A model generated the notes under the pieces. It saw nothing but the letters and a program-made list of their open reading frames with translations. It did no database searches and had not been told where the DNA came from. A DNA stretch of 64,000 bases from Cycas panzhihuaensis (Eukaryota > Cycadophyta), in the NCBI GenBank assembly GCA_023213395.1, contig CM041465.1, forward strand, positions 31,999,741 to 32,063,740. Direction: 5' to 3'. Numbering within the stretch: the first letter of the stretch is position 1; every line of letters begins with the position of its first letter. Both the position numbers and the translations under genes were made by a program. Positions 32,872-44,400 of this stretch are shown in pieces.

Positions 32872-35706
32872 GGTTCTCCTCTGAGTTAACTATCTTGTGA
32901 GTTAAACATGAGTCTTTGGCCCTTTTAAGCAATTCATTTTAGTCAATAATAGTGTTTTCAATTGTTTCTCACCTATATTATGATTCTTTTACAATTTTGA
33001 TCTCGAATTCAAATGGAACTATTATTTCTACATACTATTTTACTTAGATCTTTTTGACTATATATGAATTGAGTGGTCATGGGCCAAAAGTAGATATTAT
33101 ATGAGGAAGTTATAACTATTTTATATTTCTACTTTATCTAATTGGTCCATCTTGTGGCATCTCAAGATCCTACTTCACTATTAAAACCTACAATTATTTA
33201 TTTGTTCCTTATTAGATCTTAAAACTAACTTCATTATAAGTTTGAGGTTTATTCTCCTCTATTTATTATAAAAACCTTTTGCATTCTCCTATTTTAGGTC
33301 ATTTATGAATATTTTCCATAGGATTTATACTTGTTTGCTTATGTTTAAATAAGGTCCATCTACTTATTCCTTGCTTACTCATGTTTAAGTAAGGTATCCT
33401 TATATAAGTTTTTTGATCATTTATGGACCTAACACTATCTTCAATGATATTTTGGTATCATCTTATTTGTCTCTCATCTTCTTGGTTGATTAATTTATCG
33501 TATGGAAAATCTATCAAATGATTGTTAAGTACACTCATATGACGTTATCTATATTTTAAGTCACCTTACTAACTCATCTACATATAGGCTTTTAGGCTTT
33601 TATTGAATATTTATTTATCTAATGCTTAATAGGTATTTATTATCCTTCTTGTGATATTATCCTAGAAGAGGAAGATTGAAAGGAAAGGAGTATATATGTG
33701 TATCATCAATGAGGACTTACCATCAACTGAAGGCATATATTATTATGGTAAGGTATGTAATGGAGTGAATAATTGAAATGATTAACTATTAAACATTAGA
33801 AATTGATTCCAAATATTTGATAGAATTTTAAATTAGTAAGTGTCTCACATTCTACTATACAAATCTTTAATCTTTACTTTTACATTTTTATAAATGACAT
33901 ATACATAACTAAATATAAATTTAAATAGAATAATAATCCTACCTACTATGACACATATGAGGTGAGAGTCATAACCCCCATTAACTCATCACTTCATATA
34001 ACATAAAATAATCCCACAATTAATATAATATAAATATTAAGGGGAGCTTCATAACCTAAGTTTATGAACCATGAGATAAATATTAATATCTAATGTGCAT
34101 ATTATATCAAATAATATATAAATCTCTTTTATAACCTATTTGATTATTATTTAGTAAAAGAACATAAGAAATATTTATTAATATTGTGACTTAAGGACTC
34201 TTCCTTATTGAAAGTTATCACAAGCTTTCATCACATATAGGAACACATAATGCTTATAGCTTATGTGAAGTGATCCTAAATTAGATCTACTTCTTCAAAC
34301 ATAAAAGAAAACTAAAATGAAAGTTGAATAAGCAAAATTTCCCTAGGCACCAAGTTTCAAATAAAAATATGATTAAACAAAAAATAAAACTCACATAATG
34401 AGTTAGGGGTCTGTCCTATTTATAGGTGCTAATATGGATATTATTAAAAATTTGACTTCAATACTAATATTAATAATAAAATATCGACTTCATAATATAA
34501 AAAATAACTTTATATTAATTTTAAAATACCAACTTCATAATAATTGAAAAAATTAACTTCTAATTAAATACCAATTTCTTCTCAATAGATTAAGATCATT
34601 ACAATTCATTCCTCCTTCAAAGAATACTTTGCCCAGAAAGTATTCTAACCTTGTTATTTAGATGCATATATTTCCTTGTATGTATCTTCAATCCTCTACC
34701 TACTAAGGGCAAAATACCATAGGCTTTTGATTTTCCTTTATCTCATATTCTCAATGAAACCCACATATATCCTCTTTTTGTTTATAATATTATAACTACT
34801 TATACATAACTCTCTTTTTTATCGATCCTTAGAATTATGTATTTTAAGGCCTTGTATCATACTTGTATATTATGTCCACTTATAGTTATCCTTAAGGAAG
34901 AACACTGGGATTACATAAGAAAGGTAGCGAATATGAAAATTACATTAAGAAAGTAGATTTTAGAAATAAAGGGTAGGAGTATAAGTGTGGAATTACATGT
35001 GGGAAACATAAGATATGAGGTATAGATTGCATGAAGGGAGATATATATGGATCTATATTAAGGGCATGGAATTAAAAAACATAAAGCATAGATAAGTTAT
35101 ATCTAAAGAGGAACTAGGAGGAAGCATATATGGGGATTTGAATGGAGAATATGATATATAACATCTAGATTAGATAAGAGGTAAAAAAGAATTTGTGGAT
35201 AATAAAGGTGATGTTATACAAAATGTAGGGTAAGTGAATCTAGGTCTATAGGTAAATTTAGGATTTGATGGGGATAAAGAAATGAGTAAGGAATAAAGGA
35301 TAAATATTTTTATGAGAAAATAGATTTAGTGATGGAATGCAAATATGATTTATGGTGTAATATAAAGGGCTAAGGGGAAAATGTATGGGGTAGTAAGAAA
35401 GTTAGTGGTGGGGGGAGTAGGGATATAATGAAAAAAATAATGAAACTTTGTAGAGGGGGTATATAATGATAGTATTAAGAGTTAAACCTTGTTGAGAGGA
35501 GGTCAAAGGATGAGGGATGCAGGGGTGGTGATAAAGAGGCTTCTTAAGGACTAGGAAGTGAAAGGGTACCTTAAGTAGAATAGGAATTTCACCTATTAGA
35601 AGTAGGGAATTTAGGGTTTTAGATTGTAATTTACTTATAGGATTTTATAGTACAAGGGAGGAGGGGGTTTGCAAGACTATAGAACTTGGGGAATCAAGAT
35701 GGATAA
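32872..35706. other. AT-rich stretch, no gene seen
   Basis: 2.8 kb without recognisable coding sequence. Possible minus-strand gypsy terminus near 34,603: the plus strand reads GATCATTACA, then AATTCATTCCTCC, which on the minus strand looks like a gypsy tail, a purine tract and an LTR start TGTAATGATC. No partner LTR was found. C2 follows. Confidence 0.3.
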
Positions 35707-36123
35707 TGTTAGTGATAGTTAACTTAGGTTAACTATAACTTAATGCTTCATTAGGGTAAATTACTATGTGTAGGTGTGATGAAAGGACATGCCCATTGGT
35801 GAAAAGACATGATGAAGAGGTTTGACCTTACATGGTGCCATTTTGGGGTATATATATTCATATCTCTTTGGTATTCTAATCACCAACTCAAGATCAATGC
35901 AATCTCAATGGTCTTCTTGTGCTCCATCTCACCTCTGAAACATTATGTGTTGTTTTATTTTTAATATATTAAAACATTGTGTTGGTGGGTTTTCTCTCTT
36001 GAGAGTTTCCCATGATATATTTGGTATTTGAGTCCTCTTGTGAATGATCCTTATGTGTAGCAATCTCTACCTTTGGTTGGCTTAACACCCAACTTACATC
36101 CTGCATATGCACACACTCTCACA
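35707..36123 (+). repeat. C2 5' LTR
   Basis: 417 bp, TGTTAGTGATAG...CTCTCACA. TATATATA at 35,849-35,857 is a likely TATA box. GTGGGTTTTC...TTTCCCA (35,985-36,012) is a hairpin-forming segment also found in C3. Confidence 0.92.
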
Positions 36124-36135
36124 TGGTATTAGAGC
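36124..36135 (+). other. C2 primer-binding site
   Basis: TGGTATTAGAGC, the initiator-Met site with one C-to-T change, directly after the LTR. Confidence 0.85.
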
Positions 36136-37398
36136 CTAAGGAAGTAAGGATCAATGTTAGAACTCAGATTTGAGACTAGAAATGAGTGAATTTATCACTA
36201 ACTGGTCAGATTTAGAGATTAGAGATCATAGATTGAGTTGTCACTAAGATAAGAGGTTATTTGGAGTTGCAAAATACATTTAGATATCATTAATTCATGT
36301 TGGGCTTTAAATTAAAGTTGTACAACTGGAGAGCGACCCTATGGTCATTAGAAACAAGTTGTACCCTCTCCAAAGTAGTACTGAATAGATTTGAGGTAGT
36401 CTATTCCCTTGTTTGACTTCATTTTGAGGGTTTGGAAGTCATACATAGCTTTATTACTTCTCACAACAATCGTAACCCTTTGAAAGCATTACAATGATAA
36501 TAATATTAAAAAAAAATAAATAAAATACATTGATATATCCCAAAGTCTCTCTATATAAAATATATGACTCTTATCAATCACAATGTTAAAAGATTGAATT
36601 GTTGTATGTAGTAGACATCACCGTTCATTAAGCCAACATTAAAGTATTATCTACAGGCTATTATTTTTAGAGATTGCATTGATGTAATTTACCTTATCAT
36701 GCTATCTCAGCTATCACCATTCTTTAAATAAAAAAAAAAAAAATCTCTATAAATTTTGGTAAATATATTATTAACTCTAATGAGCAGCTGCCATACAGAA
36801 TGAATGTATGAAGATGATATTACGTAAATGTGGAATAATCGCCATACATTTTAGGGATTAATATCATTATAGATTGAAATGAATTTAAATCACGTAGGTA
36901 ATATTTATATGCATAGCCACCTCCATTAGCGATCACATCGATCAATTATTATATATTATATTTGATATATATTTATAATTAGATCATTTATTATTTAATG
37001 CATGGTGGTGAAATCTTAGTCGTACGATTAGGTTTTGGTGATTATATTAAGAAGAGAATATTCTAATTTTAATATTTAGATAAAAACCTTTGGCAAAGTA
37101 TCTCAAAATAATCTATTTAATTTTTTAAGGTAGCTTATTACAATTATTCAACGATTATCATATTTAAGATTTGGTCCAGTACTATGCGACACCTGTATAA
37201 GAGTATCTTGCCTTCATCGAAGAATTTAAAGTGTTAAAAAAGGGTGTTTGTAATACACTATTTCTTCAATTGATATTAGAAGGGCATATGATCTACAAAG
37301 GATGTGTTAAACTTATCTTAGTAAAGTGTTAAAACAATGTTAATGAGACAGTAATCAAGTGGAAAGAACTCTGAATATCTATAAACATAGACCCTAAA
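36136..37398 (+). other. C2 leader, non-coding
   Basis: About 1.3 kb of AT-rich DNA before gag with no open frame of note. An A-run lies at 36,729-36,741. Confidence 0.6.
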
Positions 37399-38215
37399 AT
37401 GACTTTATTGCCGTGAGTAATCTTTAATGGCGCTAACTTTGAGGAGTGGAAGTCTAACATAGAACTTGTATTTGTGGTTTAGGAGTTTTAGGACCTAACT
37501 TATGAGTCTTCACACAAGAAAAATAAAGGGTAACCTGATGTTGTACCAAATAAACTCACATGAAGAAAGCAACTTCATGCCCCAAGTCTACTTAAGCTCT
37601 CACTTACCCTAGATCAAAGAGCACTCATCCACAAATTGAATATGCCACACAATATTTGGAAAAACCATTATGACATGTTTCAACAAAATAAGATAAATCA
37701 TTTGGTCATCTTATTAGGTGAACTATTCAATTCCTACATTGAGGATAAGAGCAACATCAACACCTACTTGAATAAGTTGACTGATACTAGAAATAAGTTA
37801 TAGGGAATTGAAGAATACTTGATTAGTGATAAAATTCTATTTGCAATTATCATGAACAAGTTGCCAACAACTTATATCACCTTTCAGACCATGTATAACA
37901 TTGATGAGATGTTGTAAGTTACCTCATTTTAGAAGTTGAAGGAATACTTCTTGCAGAGGAAGCTAATCTCAAACATCATGGGTTTGTGGGTTCAACTAAT
38001 ACTAATCATACCCTATCCTTAAAAGTTCAGAAGAATGAGGACGAAGATAAGGATAAGCATTCACACAAAGAGGTTACTAATAAAGGGAAGAAGAAGAAAT
38101 ATAATGGTTCATGTACCTACTACAAAAAGATGGGCCATAAAGAAAAGGACTACTAGATAAGGAAAAAGAATTTAAGGCAGACCAATGGAAAGGAGAAAAT
38201 TATAGTATTTTGTAT
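37399..38215 (+). pseudogene. C2 gag
   Basis: From the ATG at 37,399: VIFNGANFEEWKSNIELVF (compare VIFNSNNFSEWKTNMEL in C3), LLKLSLTLDQRALIHKL, INTYLNKLTDTRNKL, ILFAIIMNKLPTTYITFQ. The knuckle is decayed: CTYYKKMGHKEKDY, with Tyr for two Cys. Several stops, mostly TAG at Trp or Gln sites, and a shift near 37,960. Confidence 0.82.
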
Positions 38216-39849
38216 GTGAGTATCAACTAACTTAAGTGCACAACATATCTCTCCTAAAAGGTAATTTTTTGATATGTTTAACCAAGATCTTGGCTAGACA
38301 TATGTCATAGTCAATAATGTTAATATAGTACCAATCAAAAATGCTGAAATAATCATAATACAAGGTGGTTGTCTCGAGAATGTGCCTTATATACCTAAAA
38401 TGAATAAAAATCTTTGTTCTACTTAGGATACTTGGGTGTACTCTCCCAAAGATAAGTTAGAAGTGAAAGATAAAGTGATAGATGAAAAAATGTGTGAAAA
38501 AAAAAAATTTTTATTAAGGAGTAATCATGGAAAAGCTAATGATAATCATATTTCTAAGCTTTATTCTAATTAAGGTATTGAGTTAATCTTACATGATGGA
38601 GTTGCCACACAGAAAGTTGATACCTTGATCGATATGGTGTTGTGTAAGGTGCAAATGTAACATTTCTCATTCAACTTCAAGACAAAAGTTGTGAGAACTA
38701 TTGTTCATATTGTGAATCGAATTCTAACCTCTATAGTTGAAAGTGTTATGCCACAAGAAAGATGGACCTGTCAGAAGGCTTCTATTAAAAAAATATTAGG
38801 GTGCATTAAAAATGCACTAATCTCTAACAAATAAATGAAGGAATCTAACCATAGTTGCAAAAGTGCTTTTGTAGGATACTATGGAAATAGTCATAGACTA
38901 CAGGATTTAGTAATGTAGAAGTTTCTTCATTGTCAGGATATAAAAATTAATGAAGCATCGACATACTAGTTTAGTAAGCCTCTACTAGCAGATGTTTGTT
39001 ACCTTCCTTCATGCCATCTCCTAATCATGTAAAGGTCAAGCTCAAAGAGGAAGATGAAGTAAAAGGTAATGAAAAACACCAGTTATTCATTGAGGAGATG
39101 ACAACCTCCTCTAAGTCATTACTAGTTATAACTGAGGATGTAATAGAAAGGCTGATTAAAACTCAAACTATTAGTTGACTTTAAATGGTAGAAGTCATTC
39201 ACTCCTATGTTCCTGATTCATTATGGTAAATGAATCTTTCCTGGAAAGTAGCTATGGAGAAGGAAAAATACTCTTTACATGGAAATATCCCTTCTATACA
39301 AATTGACTTAAAAATGATGATTACACCCATTGATTAGAAGCTAGTAAATAGGTTAAATATAATAGCTATGCTCAGTGGAGAGTCATATCAAAATAATATT
39401 CAATATTCATTTCTTAATCTAGACTTAGGAAGATTATATTAGGCACAAACCTTTGAGATCATTAAGAAAGGATGAGATAAACAATCATGCTAGTTGAATT
39501 GTGTTAATGGTATATACCCCATGTTTGATTTGGACTCATCTTTAGTTGATATAATATTATGACCTATGGAGGAAGCTCTTAGTTTGGGGGAAGAGTATCT
39601 AAATGTTCAAGTATCAACATCAGAAGCAAGATACTAATTGATTGTTCAAGAGGTGTTTGATGAAAGCAAGATTTAAGTGGAATCTTCTTCAACTACTAAA
39701 TGGGTTACAAATCAATTCCTGAAGCTATTGGATAAATGTCACTAGTCAACACTTAGCAAGATCATCTTGGTGGTGGGGGTGGGTAGTCTACAAGGATAGA
39801 TCTCCTGACTAATGGAGCATTTATTTTTGCTTCATCCATTATTCGCATT
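38216..39849 (+). pseudogene. C2 pol scraps
   Basis: Short matches only: a post-protease segment near 38,380 (LENVPYIPKMNKNLCS), an integrase scrap near 38,690-38,770 (VRTIVHIVNRI, QERWT), and an RT-entry scrap near 39,225-39,270 (VAMEKEKYSL). Everything between is deleted. An open stretch at 38,996-39,178 has no recognisable domain. Confidence 0.6.
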
Positions 39850-39858
39850 AAGGGGGAA
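39850..39858 (+). other. C2 polypurine tract
   Basis: AAGGGGGAA directly before TGTTAGCG; identical in core to that of C3 (47,512-47,520). Confidence 0.85.
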
Positions 39859-40363
<505 letters not shown>

Positions 40364-40379
40364 GGTAAAGAAACTTCTA

Positions 40380-40985
40380 AAAGAAATAACTAAATATAAG
40401 ATGAGATTAGAATTTATAATAAGTATATTTTTAGGATTCTTTTGTATTTCTAATTCTTTCTTCATTGATGGGTGTTTCCTCACTTGATTTGTCTTCATCG
40501 TACTACTCGTGGGCAGGTTTTTTATTAAACTATTCTCCAATTTAATCACCTAGTTCTTCATGCATGCCACTTGTCTTTTCTTTGTGTCACTCCTTAATAC
40601 ACTCCTTGCAGGTTATTTTTCTAGTGGGCTAAGTATTTTTTCTTAATCTTTTAGGCCTTCCCTAAGAGCTTTCAATGTAGTTAAGATTTCCTAAACTACT
40701 TCTTAATAATCTTTTTTGTTGTCTTCCTTTTGACATTTATTCTTAAAGTTTATAAATTCTTCTCTAGTGTGGTTCATCCCATGTTTATGCCACCATGTTG
40801 TAATTCTTTCATCAAATCTTATAAAAAAATCCTTTAAAAAATATTTCCAATATCTTAAAAATACACCAATGGCCTACTCGTAAACTTGCCCACCTATATA
40901 TTCCCAAATATATGAGGTAAATAGTCTTATTTCATAGTAGAGTTAAATATTAAAGCCCTTTTTGACCTTGTCCAACCACTTTATA
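40380..40985 (-). pseudogene. Unrecognised decayed coding stretch
   Basis: One minus-strand frame stays readable for about 200 codons with about eight stops, mostly TAA/TAG. Segments include IKWLDKVKKGFNI, YIWEYIGGQVYE, VFLRYWKYFLKDFFIRFDER, ITTWWHKHGMNHTREEFINF and KNKCQKEDNKKDY. The WW and the charged helices recall a gag-type protein, but no family can be named. C2 inserted at its distal end. Confidence 0.4.
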
Positions 40986-41665
40986 AGTTATACCCTTCCA
41001 TCTTTAGTAAAAATATGAATATTTCCCTCTATTTTTAGATATTCACTTCAAAATATAATTGCTATATTAAATAAGCTCTAAAATACATTAAATTAATAGC
41101 TTAAAGTGATGGCTTTTGAATCAAGATTCTAATGCTTTATAATCAAATTAAACTAAATTAAGTAAATATTTCAAATTTATTAAAGTTGCCTTACTATTAA
41201 TAAATAATTATATGCACCAGATCACATAATAAAATCCGAAAATGAAAGGTTCAAAACCTAAGTTTTCACCTCAAATTAATTTTTACATGACATATTATCA
41301 TTATTTTTATCATAATTTTCATATATAAAGTTGGATTTTATAACCACAAGTTGTATTAGAAAGTAGACTTTAGTGGCTTAGAAAAGAGTGTTAACATAAA
41401 TCCTTTTGGTAAAGGTTTAAAGTTTTAATTAATAAAGTTAATTAAAGTAGGAAATAATAATTTTATGACTTTAATGTTTAAAAATTTCAACACATATTTT
41501 TACTTGTTTTAATGATTTAAAGGTTCCTAAATATATTTTGATGATTATATATGCATGCTCAAGCTGAAAATAACAAAAAAGAAAAGAAAAAAAAGGAATT
41601 ATTAACTTATCTTCAAGTGTTTTTAAGTATTAGAGAACCTAATCTTAAATTAAACTAGAGAAAAT
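40986..41665. other. AT-rich stretch, no gene seen
   Basis: Very AT-rich, with A-runs near 41,575-41,600. Ends at AAAAT, the left duplication of C3. Confidence 0.4.
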
Positions 41666-42023
41666 TATTAGCATGGTAGTTAATTATTAAGCCACTTAAT
41701 TAATATTAATGTGGTTTAATTATGCGAAAAGTTGTGAGCAAAAAGGTGTGATTTATTCAGAGGGTCACAACCCTAAATGGGTGATACCTATTAGAGAGTA
41801 TATATACCCCGAGGCCTTGTGTATTCTATCATCCAAGTTCATTGTATAATAATCAATGATCCCTTGAGGATCCTTTTGTGGTGGGTTTTTTCCTGAAAGG
41901 GTTTCCCACATATATCCTGTGTTCTGTGCATCTGTTTTCTATATTTTCAATTTGTTGCTTACTGTGTATGGTTAAAGATCCTGTGGTTGAGAACATCTGT
42001 GTATGATTTCATGTTCTCGAACA
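41666..42023 (+). repeat. C3 5' LTR
   Basis: Starts TATTAGCATGG (TG changed to TA) and ends TCTCGAACA. TATATATA at 41,799-41,806 is the likely TATA box. GTGGG...CCCAC hairpin segment at 41,881-41,909. Confidence 0.95.
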
Positions 42024-42035
42024 TGGTATCAAAGC
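42024..42035 (+). other. C3 primer-binding site
   Basis: TGGTATCAAAGC, the initiator-Met site with one G-to-A change, immediately after the LTR. Confidence 0.9.
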
Positions 42036-43546
42036 AATAAGGTCTTGCATAACTAAAACTTGATGGTGAGTGGGGCAGTGTGATCGTTGGTTGCTGGGTG
42101 AAGCCATCTGACCCAAGACAAGTCTTGAGGGTTCATCAACCCCAACATCGTGGAAAAGGAGGGATAACAAATCAATGGTGGTTGAAGTGGTGGAGATCAT
42201 TATTCAACAAAGTGTAAGGGTTATTGGAGTCAGTATTTAGGCGTGAAGACCACATTTGTGGTTGGAGTTGGCTCGTTGGGGGTCATCCGAAGCTGGTTGA
42301 TGATCTGTTGAAGTGATTCAAGCGAGCAGAACATGCATTGATGGTTATTCAACGACTTTAAGGACAACCAAGTGTGTGTACATGTAAGTTTACTATATTC
42401 CTCATCAAAATACCATAAAAATCGATAAAAAAGGGGTCATTTTTGGTACTGCTTGTTATCAAACCTTTGTGTAAGCACCTATGGATGTGATTGAAGGCCA
42501 AATTGGTTGTTTTCTATCTAAATATAAGTGCTGGGTTAAAGTTTACAATAGTAAAAGGCTATTTTCATTATTTTTTTCTATATTTATGAGGATTTTAGAG
42601 ACTCATGTACATATATAAAGCCTAAAACAACCATATAGAGGCTGGCTAAGCATTTATTAACATGCCTGGGCATGTTTGAAAGCTGGATGGGCTGATTTGC
42701 TATTATTCTAGGTCCTTTTAGGACTAGCTGGGCGCTCTTTATGACTATTTAGGACTGGCTGAGTTGTTTTCTTAGCATCCGAGCACCTTTAGAAGCCGAC
42801 TGGGTCATTTTCAAGGGGGCTATTTGCCTATTAAGGTCTGATTTGGCATTGATCCAAGGAGGCTAGGCACTTTGTGTGTTGGTTTGTTGATAACTGTGGC
42901 TGTTTAGAGGTTATCCAAGTACTCAGTAGACATGTCTTGGCTACATTGAAGCCTTACCAACTGTACGGATGATATAGACCACTTGGTGACAGTACATAAA
43001 GCAGTAGGGTCTGTTGAATAGCCACGTCCCTCTCCTTAAGTAGTGTGACTTTTGGAGGATACTTAAGCATGTGACTTAATTTGAAAAGGCACGAGTTCCT
43101 TGAAAAGTTGTCACTTTTGGAATATGCCTTTTCGCATATTCTAATCTCAATTCAACTTTACAAAAGCCCTTTGAACCATTGATGCACGCTAATAGTGAGA
43201 GATGCTTGATGTGTCCCTGAGCCATTTTGAGTGCAAATCAAGGAGTTTTTTTGTGATTTTTTGGCTTGGAGACCGTGTACCGTCCTTATGTGGAGCAGTC
43301 TTTATATTGGAGCACTTATTTTTTAGTCGTTTTGAGTGTCGGGTATGACATTTAATGACTATTTAAGGTTGTTTGTTGATGGATACATGGAGAAAAATAG
43401 TTGATGACTCATCTAACATATGTATAATTCATCTTAGGACCCTTTGGAAGCATGCTCGTGAAGTAGAGGAGGTCATAAGGGTGTATTTTCATCCTTAATA
43501 CATTCGTTTGGTGTCGTGTACTTCATATTGTAGCCAAATATTTGAG
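42036..43546 (+). other. C3 leader, non-coding
   Basis: 1.5 kb between primer site and gag. It holds several similar phrases around 'ctgggc'/'gactgggt' and 'cctttta' at 42,640-42,870, perhaps old internal repeats. No protein recognised. Confidence 0.6.
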
Positions 43547-44400
43547 ATGGAGAAGCTTATGCCTAATGTTATCTTTAACAGTAACAATTTTAGTGAATGG
43601 AAGACTAATATGGAGCTTATTTTGATGGTGAACCAACTCTGGGGAATTACCAAGGCAAAGCTTGATTCAGTCCCACTTGACCATAAGGAACGTATCAAAC
43701 TTGAAGAGAAGCAATATATGGTCATTGGATTACTGAAACTCTCACTGGTGCTAGACTAGAGGGCTCTAGTTCACAATCTAAATGACCTAGTCGAGATTTG
43801 GATGAAGTTGTGTGATACGTTTGAGAAGAAGAAGACGAATAGACGTCTTGCTCTGATGTTGGAACTACTCAATTTAAAAGTCAAAGATGAGAATAATATC
43901 AACTCCTACCTGAATAAGATAATCGACTTGAAGAACAAGCTAGAAGAGTTAAAGTAGAACTCGATCGATGATATGCTCTTGTTTGTGATAATCATGTCGA
44001 AGCTGCCAGCTACGTTTTCCATATTCTAGACCATTTATAGTAGAGACAAAGTGATAGAGGCAAAAACTTTTGACGGGTTCAAAAACCTAATTCTAGCAGA
44101 GGATGCCAGGCTCAAATATCATGGTTTGCTTGGAGGTTCTGGTTCAAGTCAGGCCTTAGCCATGAAAACTTAGAGGAGGGAGGCCCCTAAGGAGGAGAAG
44201 ATCACACAAAGGTCTAGAGAAAGCTCTTAAGACAAGAAGAAGTTTAATAGAAAGTGTAATTACTACAAGAAGGATGGTCACCACGAAAGGAACTATTGGT
44301 TCAAATGTCGTGACAAATGCAAAGGTAACCAGGATGATAAAGGAAAGAATGTTGCTGCTTCTTGCATCCGAGTACAGACCTTGTCAGCCAAAACAGATCA
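43547..44400 (+). pseudogene. C3 gag
   Basis: From the ATG at 43,547: MPNVIFNSNNFSEWKTNMEL, KEEKQ-type helix, RALVHNLNDLVEIWMKLCD, NINSYLNKIIDLKNKLEEL, LLFVIIMSKLPATFSIF. Knuckle CNYYKKDGHHERNYW has Tyr for the second and last Cys, each a G-to-A change. Stops at 43,757, about 43,954, 44,027, 44,171 and 44,228 replace probable Gln codons. Confidence 0.9.

Noticed and set aside
40986-41665. Host gene in the C2-C3 gap
   Set aside because: AT-rich with short frames only; nothing resembles an exon.
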